IMG/VR virus record: IMGVR_UViG_3300021957_005782
Location: 1-20,524 of that record
Source: a virus
Length of the DNA: 20,524 bases
Direction: 5' to 3' (one strand)
The notes beneath the pieces are model-generated. The model had not been told where the DNA came from and did not search any database. It saw nothing but the letters and a program-made list of their open reading frames with translations. Positions 20,322 through 20,524 of the stretch are shown piece by piece; position 1 is the first letter of the stretch, and each line of letters begins with the position of its first letter. Position numbers and translations under genes: made by a program.

Positions 20322-20524
20322 GGGGGTGTTTTATGGATTTGACTGGTATGGTCAAGCATGGAGTGCACGTAGTGAGAGGTTCCCTATCACTTTAATCTAT
20401 GGTTACATTTTTTAGTTGGCGAAACTTTCGCAAAGCTTCAGGCTGTCGGTTTACTCCGCACTGAAGAGGTTTACGCAGCCTAAGGCTACGTTTACCGCGG
20501 GTCGGTCAGGACATATACCTATGA
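20322..20524 (+). ncRNA. ssrA: tmRNA, 5' half (right part beyond window)
   Basis: Transfer-messenger RNA rescues ribosomes stalled on broken mRNA and adds a degradation tag. The 5' tRNA-like end GGGGGTG...ATGGATTTGACTGG (20322-20346) matches the conserved GGGGxTG...GGATTcGACgGG start of bacterial tmRNAs, followed by AAGCATGGAGTGCACG. The resume site TAGTT|GGC GAA ACT (from 20418) matches the Bacteroidetes context TAATTGGCGAAACT. The tag frame runs 20418-20483: G-E-T-F-A-K-L-Q-A-V-G-L-L-R-T-E-E-V-Y-A-A then TAA, 21 codons instead of the usual nine or so (G-E-T-N-Y-A-L-A-A type in Bacteroides). The stop lies within a GC-rich hairpin (GCAGCC TAA GGCTAC). The 3' tRNA-like half, with the CCA end, lies outside the window. 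Confidence 0.9.

Noticed and set aside
1-20524. tRNA genes, insertion sequences or integrase/att sites
   Set aside because: I read both strands for acceptor and T-loop patterns, transposase motifs and flanking duplications and saw none apart from the tmRNA; a proper tRNA scan would be needed to be certain.

Overview
The window reads as part of the genome of a T4-like (myovirus-type) tailed phage that infects a Bacteroidetes host, probably a flavobacterium. It is AT-rich. The T4-type signature is a terminase large subunit (gp17-like), a portal protein (gp20-like) and a prohead core protease (gp21-like), followed by an acidic scaffold-like gene (gp22 position), all on the minus strand in T4 order. 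The host group is inferred from several signs: the phage Clp ATPase resembles flavobacterial ClpC, the bS21 protein and tmRNA have Bacteroidetes features, translation starts have A/T-rich leaders with almost no Shine-Dalgarno sequences, and several plus-strand genes are preceded by the Bacteroidetes promoter pattern TTG-N19-21-TATATTT(G/A).

Layout. Positions 1-13000, minus strand, hold the head-morphogenesis region. Reading right to left it contains: an internal-protein candidate, a KTSC-domain protein, a nucleotidyltransferase, a small protein, an acidic protein and two unknown genes, a large unknown structural candidate, terminase, portal (split by an apparent 1-nt deletion near 4352), a scaffold-like protein full of predicted gp21 cleavage sites, a two-TM (holin-like) protein, a small unknown, the prohead protease, a DUF4494-like protein and the acidic scaffold that runs off the left edge. 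A single plus-strand gene, a phage-encoded ribosomal protein bS21, is inserted at 2549-2734. Positions 13000-13229 form a structured divergent intergenic region with palindromes. From 13230 the plus strand carries a ClpC-like unfoldase lacking its N-domain and an M20-type peptidase. A minus-strand pair (16375-19586) encodes two large proteins whose N-termini resemble capsid-targeting/protease-cleavage leaders. The plus strand then carries a secreted CAP-domain protein and the 5' half of a tmRNA cut by the right edge.

How the genes may work together. The left part builds and matures the head. The most unusual theme is translation and protein turnover: a tmRNA with its own 21-codon tag, a ClpC-type unfoldase that keeps the ClpP-docking loop but has lost the adaptor-binding domain, an M20 peptidase that could finish peptide degradation, and a bS21 that could change the start-site behaviour of host ribosomes. 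Together they look like a phage-encoded ribosome-rescue, tagging and degradation module. The individual gene calls rest on visible motifs; the joint pathway is inference.
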